A program made the translations under genes and the position numbers. Below the pieces are notes generated by a model. The model saw only the letters and a list, made by a program, of their open reading frames with translations, did not search any database and had not been told where the DNA came from. Of a stretch of DNA of 6,002 nt, positions 1 through 6,002 are shown one piece after another; within the stretch, counting starts at the first letter, position 1, and each line of letters opens with the position of its first letter. The DNA comes from Gammaproteobacteria bacterium (GTDB lineage Bacteria > Pseudomonadota > Gammaproteobacteria > Pseudomonadales > Porticoccaceae): positions 1 through 6,002 of the forward strand of contig QNFO01000085.1 in assembly GCA_003646355.1 (NCBI GenBank), written 5' to 3'.

Positions 1-1333
1 GGTTACAGAAGACTTCACCGGTGCTATTGCTGATGCGATTAACTTCGCCATTATTCAGCTCCGAGAGCTGGTGGCACGTATTGTTGATACGGCTGAAAAC
101 GTTTCCTCTTCGACCAATGATTCATGTACGATGGTTGTGCAATTAACCGAGCTTTCCGAGCATCAGGCGCAGGAAATTGCGGCGGCATCGGCGGCTATTA
201 ATGAAATGGCGATTACCATCGATCAGGTTTCGGCCAATGCCATTGAATCGGCTGGTGTTGCCGACCGTTCGGTGTCGATTGCGAGTAAGGGTGCAGAGGT
301 AGTACGCAGTACCATTAGCGGTATGGATCGTATTCGCGAGCAGATTCAGGACACGGCGAAAAGGATTAAACGCCTCGGTGAAAGCTCACAGGAAATTGGC
401 GATATTGTTTCGCTGATTAACGACATTGCCGATCAAACCAATATTCTTTCTCTCAACGCCGCTATTCAGGCATCGATGGCGGGTGATGCGGGGCGTGGTT
501 TCGCGGTGGTTGCCGATGAAGTTCAGCGCCTTGCGGAGCGTTCTGCTGGAGCCAGTAAGCAGATCGCCGACCTGGTAAAGACCATTCAAACGGATACCAA
601 TGAAGCGGTTTCCTCGATGGAGCAAACCACTGCTGAAGTTGTTTCGGGGGCAGCGCTGACCCAAAATGCGGGCGTTGCACTGAGTGAAATTGAAACGGTT
701 TCGACCAGTCTGGCAGAACTGATTCAGGATATTTCAACGGCGGCACGACACCAGTCAACCACGGCTGGTCACGTTTCCAAAACCATGAACGTGATTCAGG
801 ATATTACAACGCAGACTCTGGACGGCACCAGCCGCACGGCATCGTCGGTTGGTAAGTTGACCGATATGGCCGTTGAGTTGAGAGAATCGGTCTCGGGCTT
901 TAAGTTGCCCGCAAACTATCTGGAGAAAAGTCATAGAACGGCTTCGCTGGATATTGATGACACGGTTGATATTGATATTCCGGTACAGGCTAAGCCGAGT
1001 GCGGCCCCAGCTCGTAGTGTTGCGCCCGCACCAACACCGGCACCAGCGCCGAAACCAAAACCTCCCGCTGCCCGTGAACCACTGGCACATAAGGCACCGG
1101 CTCACGTTGAGAGTGTACTTGCCAGTAGCAGTGCGGCAATGGATGAAATTGATGCCTATTCAGAAAGCGCTAGCGATGACACGGCTGACTTTTCCGCCGG
1201 CGATGATTTTGCCGAGCTTGAGGGTGAGTCTGATGTCTTGAAAAAGACCACAATTTCTGACCTTGAGCAGGAGCTGGCGGGGATTGATCTGGGCGAGTTC
1301 GATATCGACTTTGAGGATGATGGCCGAATCTGA
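1..1333 (+). CDS. pilJ: Type IV pilus chemoreceptor PilJ, C-terminal part (5' truncated by window edge)
   Basis: The frame is open from base 2 to the TGA at 1331-1333 (443 codons). The true start lies upstream, so ATG/GTG codons near the left edge are not starts. The protein is the cytoplasmic part of a methyl-accepting chemotaxis protein. It closely resembles P. aeruginosa PilJ as I recall it, including VTEDFTGAIADAIN at the start, SEHQAQEIAAASAAINEMA, and the hairpin tip IADQTNILSLNAAIQASMAGDAGRGFAVVADEVQRLAERS (given in pieces: tip at about 422-544). AIQASMAGDAG in place of the common AIEAARAGE is a PilJ hallmark. The transmembrane segments, periplasmic PilJ domains and HAMP region expected for the family are missing because they lie upstream. 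PilJ is an inner-membrane receptor that controls the ChpA kinase. After the signalling domain comes an atypical Pro/Ala-rich and acidic tail of about 140 residues. No CheR-docking pentapeptide (NWETF-like) ends the protein. pilK follows 15 bases later. The identification is secure; the tail's function is unknown. Confidence 0.96.
   Translation, partial: VTEDFTGAIADAINFAIIQLRELVARIVDTAENVSSSTNDSCTMVVQLTELSEHQAQEIAAASAAINEMAITIDQVSANAIESAGVADRSVSIASKGAEVVRSTISGMDRIREQIQDTAKRIKRLGESSQEIGDIVSLINDIADQTNILSLNAAIQASMAGDAGRGFAVVADEVQRLAERSAGASKQIADLVKTIQTDTNEAVSSMEQTTAEVVSGAALTQNAGVALSEIETVSTSLAELIQDISTAARHQSTTAGHVSKTMNVIQDITTQTLDGTSRTASSVGKLTDMAVELRESVSGFKLPANYLEKSHRTASLDIDDTVDIDIPVQAKPSAAPARSVAPAPTPAPAPKPKPPAAREPLAHKAPAHVESVLASSSAAMDEIDAYSESASDDTADFSAGDDFAELEGESDVLKKTTISDLEQELAGIDLGEFDIDFEDDGRI
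2..910 (+). other. MCP cytoplasmic signalling domain of PilJ
   Basis: About 303 residues of heptad-like coiled coil fold as the antiparallel hairpin of an MCP. The highly conserved tip runs from about 422 to 544 (IADQTNIL, then LNAAIQASMAGDAGRGF, then VVADEVQRLAERS), where the receptor contacts CheW-type adaptors and the kinase. Flanking helices contain Gln/Glu pairs and small residues (for example HQAQEIAAASAA) of the kind found in methylation helices, the presumed PilK substrate region. The domain ends at SVSGFKLP (about 887-910), which is also close to where I recall the P. aeruginosa protein ending. Confidence 0.9.
911..1330 (+). other. Atypical C-terminal tail of PilJ: Pro/Ala/Lys linker plus acidic segment
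   Basis: The tail is 140 residues following the MCP domain. A short acidic stretch (LDIDDTVDIDIP) leads into a Pro/Ala/Lys-rich low-complexity linker (about 983-1105, with APAPTPAPAPKPKPPAA). A terminal segment of 75 residues (1106-1330) follows, with 24 Asp/Glu against 3 Lys/Arg, ending DLGEFDIDFEDDGRI. The segment TTISDLEQELAGIDLGEFDI looks like a short amphipathic helix. I recognise no family. By composition it is a flexible tether carrying a possible docking peptide; that role is inferred, not shown. Confidence 0.75.
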
Positions 1334-1348
1334 CACTGAGTAAGCATC

Positions 1349-2239
1349 ATGCAAAAAGATTCCACGCGGCTTTCTACCGACGGTACTGGGCCTGGTCAAG
1401 CAGATGAGACGCCATTAAGCGACCGGCAGTATCGGCTGTGGGCGGAGATGCTCGAAAATAAGACGGGTGTACGCATTGCCGCTCACCGGGATGATTATGT
1501 CAGGCGACAAATCGCTCGCAGGGTTAACGAGCTGGGTTTTGACGATGTCGAGGATTACTTCCGTGAAGTTTCTCAGCCCGGTGCCGGCACTCGGGAGTGG
1601 GGCATTTTACTTGACCGTTTACTGGTTAAGGAAAGTCAGTTTTTCCGCCATCAGGCTTCGCACGACTTTTTTAAAAACCGCTTGCTACAACACCTCCAGT
1701 CGCCACAGAAAGAGCAACGCTACAGTGTCTGTAGCATCGGCTGCTCGACGGGAGAAGAAGTGTATTCCCTGGCGATGAGTGCATTTGATAATTACCGCAT
1801 GGCGGGACAAACGCCCGCTTTTAGCATTGTTGGCATTGATGTTAGTGCCGAGGCCATTGACTCCGCACGCCGGGGTCTCTATCCCAATAGACACCTTGAG
1901 AGCGTGCCACAGGAATTGCTCGATAGTTATTTTAGTGTGGCCGCAAGCGCGTCAATGGAAGTTAAAGCCGAGCTTAAAAAGAGAGTCGGGTTCTTTGTGA
2001 GTAACATGTTTGACGAAAATAGCCCTGGCCTTGCCAGTCCTGTAGATGTGATTTTTTGTCAGAACGTTTTGATCTATTTAAAAAACTGGCGGCGTAGAGA
2101 TTTATTAAATAGTTTCGTCGAAAAACTTAAGCCGGGCGGCTATTTGATTGTTGGGCCAGGAGAGCTTAATGACTGGCAGCCGACAGGCTTGAGCAGAGTG
2201 GATTATCCGGGTATTCAGGCTTTTGAGAAACCGTTGTAG
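1349..2239 (+). CDS. pilK: CheR-family chemoreceptor methyltransferase PilK
   Basis: This 296-residue protein is close to the length of P. aeruginosa PilK (about 290). The family transfers methyl groups from S-adenosylmethionine to receptor glutamates; here the likely substrate is PilJ, encoded directly upstream. Residues about 22-85 form the helical CheR N-terminal domain (RLWAEMLENKTGVRI, YVRRQIARRVNELG). ESQFFR (95-100) matches the TxFFR active-site motif, with Ser in the Thr position. SIGCSTGEEVYSLAM (129-143) is the SAM-binding loop, GIDVS (162-166) carries the acidic residue expected to bind the ribose, and CQNVLIYL (237-244) and KPGGYLIVGPGE (261-272) are the late CheR motifs. All expected catalytic motifs are present, so it looks active. 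ATG at 1349 is chosen because it gives the full N-terminal domain and sits 15 bases after the pilJ stop; only a weak GAG (1338-1340) serves as a ribosome binding site. No TPR or other extension is seen. Confidence 0.95.
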   Translation: MQKDSTRLSTDGTGPGQADETPLSDRQYRLWAEMLENKTGVRIAAHRDDYVRRQIARRVNELGFDDVEDYFREVSQPGAGTREWGILLDRLLVKESQFFRHQASHDFFKNRLLQHLQSPQKEQRYSVCSIGCSTGEEVYSLAMSAFDNYRMAGQTPAFSIVGIDVSAEAIDSARRGLYPNRHLESVPQELLDSYFSVAASASMEVKAELKKRVGFFVSNMFDENSPGLASPVDVIFCQNVLIYLKNWRRRDLLNSFVEKLKPGGYLIVGPGELNDWQPTGLSRVDYPGIQAFEKPL

Positions 2240-2241
2240 AT

Positions 2242-2266
2242 AGGGATGCTAGTTGTAAAACGATGA
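2242..2266 (+). promoter_or_regulatory. Possible translational coupling site at the chpA start
   Basis: The pilK-chpA gap contains AGGG (2242-2245) immediately followed by a six-codon frame, ATG 2246 to TGA 2264-2266 (MLVVKR). Its stop overlaps the chpA start as ATGA. AGGG is too far (17 bases) from ATG 2263 to be a standard ribosome binding site, and too close to ATG 2246. A coupling role is only a guess; the overlap may be chance. Confidence 0.2.
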
Positions 2267-3498
2267 CCATAAAAATGACACATAGCCTGAGAGGACTGGG
2301 ATGGCTGGTTGATGAGCTCGATACCAGTCTGGGCCTGGCAAGGGAAGCGCTACTGGCCTATCGATCGGATCCAGAGGATTCGTCGCAGCTGAGTTTTGCC
2401 CTGGGTTATCTGCATCAGGTCAGCGGTTCCCTCACCATGGCCCAGTGCTATGGCGCTGTATTACTTGCAAAGGAGATGGAAGCCACTCTGAAAATGCTGC
2501 TGAGTGGGTCTTCGGCCAGCGTGATAGATACCTGCGAGGCGCTCGAGCTGACAATGCTTGCGCTGCCCAACTATGTGCGGGACTTGCTTGATGGTTGTGA
2601 CGATACGCTAGCTCAGTTAATGGAACAGGTTAATGAATTGCGGGCAGTCAGGGCTGAGCCACTGATTTCATCAACAGTCCTGTTCATGCCCAAAATGCCA
2701 GTGCTTGATCCTTCTGCGGTTGAGCCGTCCGGCAATGCTGTTGTGGTCGATAAAGACATGCTCGGGAAGCTACAGAAAGTCTATCAATACGCATTGTTAG
2801 GTTATTTGAAGCTGCGTGATCTGGACAGTAATCAGCAAAAAATTGCCGCTGTATTACGGCGACTACAAAATGATTTGAGTGGTGATCTACTAGAGCCCCT
2901 GTGGCGAGTTAGCAGCGTATTTTTTACTGCCCTGGTTGCTAATAATATTAGCCAAAGCGCTGCCACCCGGTCTCTGCTCTGGGAGTTAGATAAAACCCTT
3001 CGTAGCCTGGTTAGTGGCGAAGAGCCTGGCTTACAGCACCCTGCTCTTTTACGTAATTTACTGTATTACATTGCACTTGCGCCGAGTGATAGCCCTGCTC
3101 TTAATGCTATAAAAGAAGACTTTTCTCTAGACCAGGCCTTCCCCTCTCTATTGCTGAGTGAACGTGAGGGCGCTTTACACACACACCTTGATGGAGCGGT
3201 TGTTACCGCCCTGTGCGACACGCTAGAGACTGAAATTACTTCACTAACGAGCATCGTTGATTCTTCTGGAATGGGCGATCAAAGCAAGCTTGTTGAAGTA
3301 AAACTATCGACCGAGAGACTGGCTACGACTCTGATGGTGATTGGCCAAATTAAACTCTCTCAGAGCTTACGAGATGTGGCTGGGGAGCTTGACCAGGCAA
3401 CGCCTGACCTGCCGATGGTCGGCACACGCCTGCAGAGTATCCAGCGCAGTCTGCAGGATTGGGCCTTGAATTATGCGGATACGCCCCTTGCCAGTGAT
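2263..3498 (+). other. FimL-like N-terminal region of ChpA, including an Hpt-like first bundle (H51)
   Basis: Residues 1-412 are mainly helical and resemble the N-terminus shared by ChpA and FimL. The first bundle contains YLHQVSGSLTMAQCYGAVLL, in which His51 followed by a Gly four residues later (HxxxG) mimics the Hpt pattern HxLKG. I recall VHQVQGTLQM at the same place in P. aeruginosa ChpA. The middle (about residues 165-270) has KLQKVYQYALLGYLKLRD and WRVSSVFFTALVANNISQSAATRSLLWELDKTL. A further bundle near residues 345-375 (STERLATTLMVIGQIKLSQSL) has Hpt-like helix spacing without a His. Whether His51 is phosphorylated cannot be told from sequence. Confidence 0.6.
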
Positions 3499-6002
3499 CT
3501 TTTTTCAGAAACGGCTTACGTTGTGGACGATGCTCAGCGCTCGCTGATTCGTGAAGTACGCAATAATTTTGAAAGTATTAAAGAGTCAATAGTTGGTTAC
3601 ATTGCCTCTCAGTGGGACGGCAAGTTTCTGCAGGAAATCCCCGGTCAGTTTGAGCATATTTTTGGCGCTGTTGAGGTTATTGGCTTAAAGCGAGTAGCGC
3701 TGATTGTCGAGCAGCTGGGTAATTACATCACCAGCCAATTGCTTCAAAGTGAGCAGCCTCCCGAGTGGTCTGATTTAGATGCCCTCGCCGACGCGATTAC
3801 GGGCTTTGAATATTATCTTGAGGCGATCGATAAAGGCCGAGAAGGTGAGCAGCGTGACATGCTACGCCTCACGGCCCAGGCGATGGAAAAGCTCGGTTTT
3901 GCTATTGATCTTGAGGCTGAAGCGGAACCAAAAATTGAGCCCTCAGCTTTCGATGCTGAGATTGATGCGCTAGAAGCTCTCCCGGATGCCGAGAGCTCTG
4001 ACAGTGAAGACGACGATGAAGATGAGATTGATCCCGAGATTAAAGAAATCTTCATTGAAGAAGCGCAAGAGGTGTTGGCTGAGCTAGAAACAAATTATCC
4101 GACCTGGGCCCTCGACCCGACTGATGAAAAAACACTGAACGAACTACGCAGAGGTTTTCATACCCTTAAGGGCAGTGGCAGAATGGTTAAAGCCAATGCC
4201 ATTGGCGATCTTGCCTGGTCAATTGAGAATATGCTCAACAAGATTCTTGAAAAATCCGCTGTGATTCCCGCTGAAATAGTAGAGCTAATCGATATATCAC
4301 TGGCTGTGATCCCTTCTCTGGTCGACGATTTTGAGCGTGGCAATCAACATTTGTCGCCCTATTGTCTAAGCCTTATTGCTGCTGCAGAAGCGCTAACAAG
4401 GGGTGAACCAGTCACCTTGCCTCGAGAAGAAGAACAGAGCGTTGAGCTGGAAAATCTCGAGGCGCTGGCTGTCAGCTTGTCTGAGCCGGATTTGCCAGAC
4501 GATGTTGACGCGTTAGCCGCGCTTGAGGACAGTGCTGAAGTACAGCCTGTTGTGCAGATCTTTGTTGGCGAGGCCGGCAATTATATAAATACGCTGGCAA
4601 AATTTCTTGATGATTTTCAACAGCCCCACGAAGGTTCGCGTTTGGCGCCTGCAGACGTGCAACGGGCGCTGCATACCTTACAAGCCAGCGCAGGAATGGC
4701 CGGTTTTGCTGCTGTGTCTGAGCTTGCCAGTACGCTAGAAGACTTCCTCATCGCACTTTATGCGCGCGGTCAAAATGTCAGTAGTCGCATTATTGCGTTA
4801 TTAATGAATGGCGTTGATCGGCTGCGCGATACTCTGGCCCGGCTTGAGACAGGGGATGGCGAAGACAGTGCTGGCCTGAATGAATACCGCTCACGTGTTG
4901 AGCTTGCCCGCGCACAATGGCAAGAGGAAAGAACGACGAGTACGGCACCAAGAGGCCTTGCTCTGTTACAGAAGCTGATGGTCACGGGCCTGGAAAATGT
5001 TCTGCTGGCCGATAGTTTGCTGGATCAGTGGTTCTCCCAGCCAACATTTAGCCGACAGGATGTCGACCCTCTGGTCAATGAGTTGGCAGAACTCAGTGCG
5101 GCGGCCGAAGATTCGGGTGTATCTTCCTTGTCGATGTTGTGCACTGAACTGTCACGGGCATTGGGCCATATTACTGATCTTGGAGAAGGAATTGATGACG
5201 ATGCTTTGAGTATCTTCAAGGCCGCTCACGAGCAAATATTGAGCATGATGGATATTGTTGCCATCGGTCAGCCTGTTGCTCCGGCACCAGCTGAAATCTT
5301 TACTCAGCTAGAGGCGCAAGCTGCACGAGTAATGCTGGCTGAAGAGCTGGAAACTACGGATACACAGGAGGTTCCAGAGCTGGCAGTCCAGGAGCCTACG
5401 AGTAGTGATGACCTGGCCAGCCGTATGGCCGGGGAAGTCCATGACCCCGATATTTTAGAGTTTTTTCTTGAGGAGGCCGATGACCTGCTTGAGGATATTG
5501 AAAACGCCATGCAGTCTTGGCGGAACGAGCCGGGCGATGTTAGTCAGGGTGCGTTACTGAACCGAGTTTTACATACCTTAAAGGGCGGTGCCAGACTGGC
5601 GGGCCTGCGCTTATTGGGGGATTTGAGTCATGACCTGGAAGCGCTGATTTTACAGGAAGAGGGTCAGTTGGCGAAGGGTGACGCGGCGGTGTTTGACCTG
5701 CTGTTCACCCGCTATGACGAGTTGCTGACTGTACTCGATTGGGTTAAGTCGGGCGGCGCTGTAGCCCTTGAAGAAGAGCCACTTACAGAGGAATTATCGG
5801 CGCCAGAAATAGAAGCCGTGCTTGAGGCGGAGCCAGAGCTAGTAGAACCTTTGCTGCCAGTGCAAGAGCCGGACACAGCGCTAACAAAAGCTTCAGTATC
5901 GGCAACTGAGGAGCCGACGAGTAGTGATGATTTGGCCAGTCGTATGGCCGGTGAAGTCCATGACCCCGATATTTTAGAGTTTTTTCTTGAGGAGGCCGAT
6001 GA
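2263..6002 (+). CDS. chpA: ChpA, multi-Hpt hybrid CheA-type histidine kinase of the Pil-Chp system, N-terminal half (3' truncated by window edge)
   Basis: The frame is open from ATG 2263 to the window end: 1246 full codons with no stop. P. aeruginosa ChpA is about 2,470 residues, so roughly half is seen. The N-terminus (LGWLVDELDTSLGLAREAL, then YLHQVSGSLTM, then YGAVLLAKEME) resembles P. aeruginosa ChpA and the related scaffold FimL. Domains in order: FimL-like region about 1-412; histidine-less Hpt-like bundle about 418-526; acidic linker 551-591; Hpt with H633 (HTLKGSG) 592-692; Hpt with H804 (HTLQASA) 765-862; Hpt-like bundle without His 906-1006; Hpt with H1104 (HTLKGGA) about 1060-1165; then the beginning of a further near-identical module. 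In the family, Hpt histidines take phosphate from the kinase core and pass it to PilG/PilH or the C-terminal receiver; those core domains should lie downstream. ATG 2263 is the first in-frame ATG after pilK; ATG 2275 is an alternative. Neither has a good ribosome binding site, which suggests coupling to pilK translation. Confidence 0.94.
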   Translation, partial: MTIKMTHSLRGLGWLVDELDTSLGLAREALLAYRSDPEDSSQLSFALGYLHQVSGSLTMAQCYGAVLLAKEMEATLKMLLSGSSASVIDTCEALELTMLALPNYVRDLLDGCDDTLAQLMEQVNELRAVRAEPLISSTVLFMPKMPVLDPSAVEPSGNAVVVDKDMLGKLQKVYQYALLGYLKLRDLDSNQQKIAAVLRRLQNDLSGDLLEPLWRVSSVFFTALVANNISQSAATRSLLWELDKTLRSLVSGEEPGLQHPALLRNLLYYIALAPSDSPALNAIKEDFSLDQAFPSLLLSEREGALHTHLDGAVVTALCDTLETEITSLTSIVDSSGMGDQSKLVEVKLSTERLATTLMVIGQIKLSQSLRDVAGELDQATPDLPMVGTRLQSIQRSLQDWALNYADTPLASDLFSETAYVVDDAQRSLIREVRNNFESIKESIVGYIASQWDGKFLQEIPGQFEHIFGAVEVIGLKRVALIVEQLGNYITSQLLQSEQPPEWSDLDALADAITGFEYYLEAIDKGREGEQRDMLRLTAQAMEKLGFAIDLEAEAEPKIEPSAFDAEIDALEALPDAESSDSEDDDEDEIDPEIKEIFIEEAQEVLAELETNYPTWALDPTDEKTLNELRRGFHTLKGSGRMVKANAIGDLAWSIENMLNKILEKSAVIPAEIVELIDISLAVIPSLVDDFERGNQHLSPYCLSLIAAAEALTRGEPVTLPREEEQSVELENLEALAVSLSEPDLPDDVDALAALEDSAEVQPVVQIFVGEAGNYINTLAKFLDDFQQPHEGSRLAPADVQRALHTLQASAGMAGFAAVSELASTLEDFLIALYARGQNVSSRIIALLMNGVDRLRDTLARLETGDGEDSAGLNEYRSRVELARAQWQEERTTSTAPRGLALLQKLMVTGLENVLLADSLLDQWFSQPTFSRQDVDPLVNELAELSAAAEDSGVSSLSMLCTELSRALGHITDLGEGIDDDALSIFKAAHEQILSMMDIVAIGQPVAPAPAEIFTQLEAQAARVMLAEELETTDTQEVPELAVQEPTSSDDLASRMAGEVHDPDILEFFLEEADDLLEDIENAMQSWRNEPGDVSQGALLNRVLHTLKGGARLAGLRLLGDLSHDLEALILQEEGQLAKGDAAVFDLLFTRYDELLTVLDWVKSGGAVALEEEPLTEELSAPEIEAVLEAEPELVEPLLPVQEPDTALTKASVSATEEPTSSDDLASRMAGEVHDPDILEFFLEEAD
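3514..3840 (+). other. Degenerate Hpt-like bundle, Glu464 at the expected His position
   Basis: Residues 418-526 read like an Hpt bundle. The first helix is AYVVDDAQRSLIREVRNNFESIKESI, the second has FEHIFGAVEVIGLKRVALIVEQL, and a closing helix follows. Lining up the central Gly and the IGL turn with FHTLKGSGRMVGL places Glu464 where the phosphorylated His should be, with His465 one residue later. The usual Lys is Phe. It is therefore probably not a normal phosphotransfer site and may be structural. The alignment was made by eye. Confidence 0.5.
3913..4035 (+). other. Acidic low-complexity linker in ChpA
   Basis: Residues 551-591 are strongly acidic, including the run SSDSEDDDEDEID just before the first canonical Hpt. 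This is typical of a flexible spacer separating the FimL-like/degenerate N-terminal part from the phosphotransfer array. Similar but shorter Glu/Pro-rich spacers occur around residues 705-760, 1008-1055 and 1166-1216. Confidence 0.75.
4036..4338 (+). other. Canonical Hpt domain with His633
   Basis: Residues 592-692 form an Hpt domain. Helix A is EIKEIFIEEAQEVLAELE, followed by LRRGFHTLKGSGRMV with the phosphorylatable His633 (codon 4159-4161) and the conserved Lys and Gly after it. Next comes AIGDLAWSIENMLNKIL and the closing helix ending SLVDDFERG. All hallmark residues are present, so it is likely a working phosphotransfer domain. Confidence 0.9.
4555..4848 (+). other. Hpt domain with His804 but altered HTLQAS motif
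   Basis: Residues 765-862 are an Hpt bundle: QIFVGEAGNYINTLAKFLDDF, then QRALHTLQASAGMAGFAAVSEL, then a closing helix ending DRLRDTLARLE. His804 (codon 4672-4674) is kept, but the usual Lys-Gly after it is Gln-Ala. The histidine could still accept phosphate; the nearby Lys and Gly normally help dock and position partners, so activity or partner choice may differ. Confidence 0.8.
4978..5280 (+). other. Hpt-like bundle lacking the histidine
   Basis: Residues 906-1006 have the helical spacing of an Hpt domain: LMVTGLENVLLADSLLDQW, then VDPLVNELAELSAAAEDSGVSSLSMLCTELSRAL, then a closing helix to about MMDIVAIGQ. By eye alignment Ala942 takes the place of the phosphorylated His, with Ser945 nearby. 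P. aeruginosa ChpA is known to have one Ser- and one Thr-bearing phosphotransfer-like domain; this bundle could correspond to one of them or simply be inactive. Confidence 0.45.
5392..5483 (+). repeat. Direct repeat in chpA, copy 1
   Basis: These 92 bases encode EPTSSDDLASRMAGEVHDPD followed by ILEFFLEEAD, the linker end and first helix of the His1104 Hpt. They match 5911-6002 at 87 of 92 positions (hand count). The five differences are all silent (third base of Pro, Asp, Ser and Gly codons; first base of a Leu codon). The last 50 bases (5434-5483) are identical. The offset of 519 bases is exactly 173 codons, so the reading frame is kept. Confidence 0.95.
5440..5757 (+). other. Canonical Hpt domain with His1104
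   Basis: Residues 1060-1165 run from helix A (HDPDILEFFLEEADDLLEDI) through NRVLHTLKGGARLAGLRLLG, with His1104 (codon 5572-5574) and the conserved Lys-Gly, to LSHDLEALIL and a closing helix LLFTRYDELLTVLDWV. All hallmark residues are intact. Its leader and first helix are repeated almost exactly 173 codons downstream, where another Hpt begins. Confidence 0.9.
5911..6002 (+). repeat. Direct repeat in chpA, copy 2 (runs off the window)
   Basis: This is the second copy of the segment at 5392-5483, encoding the same 30 residues from Glu1217. It still matches at the last base of the window, so the true repeat is longer and its end is not seen. It evidently opens another Hpt domain. The sequence just before it (Glu/Pro-rich linker, ...SVSATE) is not alike apart from a few bases, so the left border lies close to 5392/5911. 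Confidence 0.95.

Noticed and set aside
755..1105. Minus-strand open frame of 116 codons opposite pilJ
   Set aside because: The translation is Cys/Trp/Arg-rich and resembles no family; it sits antisense to a securely identified gene.
954..1241. + strand open frame of 95 codons overlapping the pilJ tail
   Set aside because: It lies wholly inside pilJ in another frame, has an Arg/His-rich low-complexity translation and no ribosome binding site; it is a shadow of the Pro/Ala-rich coding sequence.
1467..1778. + strand open frame of 103 codons inside pilK
   Set aside because: It overlaps the CheR active-site coding region in another frame and shows no recognisable motif.
2240..2262. Possible terminator or promoter between pilK and chpA
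   Set aside because: The 23-base gap has no inverted repeat, no T run and no -10/-35 pair; co-transcription is the simpler reading.
3813..4055. Minus-strand Ser-rich open frame opposite chpA
   Set aside because: The Ser runs are the reverse complement of the Asp/Glu codons of the ChpA acidic linker, so this is a composition artefact.
5392..6002. Mobile element or insertion explaining the direct repeat
   Set aside because: The repeat is in frame, encodes part of an Hpt domain, and the sequence between copies is ordinary Hpt and linker coding sequence with no transposase or inverted ends.

Overview
The window lies inside a type IV pilus chemotaxis (Pil-Chp) operon and holds three consecutive + strand genes: the 3' part of pilJ (chemoreceptor), all of pilK (CheR-type methyltransferase) and the 5' half of a very large chpA (hybrid CheA-type kinase with many phosphotransfer domains). 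The order pilJ-pilK-chpA matches the Pseudomonas aeruginosa cluster pilGHIJK-chpABC. The gene order, the strong PilJ likeness to Pseudomonas and the moderate GC content suggest a non-enteric gammaproteobacterium of the Pseudomonas/Cellvibrio/marine type. I cannot name the genus.

Layout: 1-1333 pilJ, open at the 5' edge and carrying an unusual acidic C-terminal tail of about 140 residues; 1349-2239 pilK; 2263-6002 chpA, open at the 3' edge (1246 complete codons, no stop). The gaps between genes are 15 and 23 bases, with no room for a separate promoter or terminator, so the three genes are probably co-transcribed. I see no RNA gene, CRISPR array or insertion sequence.

How they work together (family knowledge): PilJ senses a pilus- or surface-related signal and acts through CheW-like adaptors on the ChpA kinase. 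ChpA phosphorylates the response regulators PilG and PilH, which control pilus extension and retraction and, in Pseudomonas, cAMP signalling. PilK methylates PilJ for adaptation. The ChpA part seen here is only the N-terminal array: a FimL-like region, a run of canonical and degenerate Hpt domains, and acidic linkers. The kinase core, CheW-like and receiver domains expected for this family would lie downstream.

The most notable signal is a 92-base near-identical in-frame direct repeat within chpA (5392-5483 and 5911-6002, exactly 173 codons apart). It differs at five bases, all silent, and starts a second copy of an Hpt module just as the window ends. This points to recent duplication or gene conversion of Hpt modules. 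Also notable are the PilJ tail and several Hpt-like bundles that lack the phosphorylatable histidine or the usual residues after it. The system itself is known; what may be undescribed is this variant architecture.
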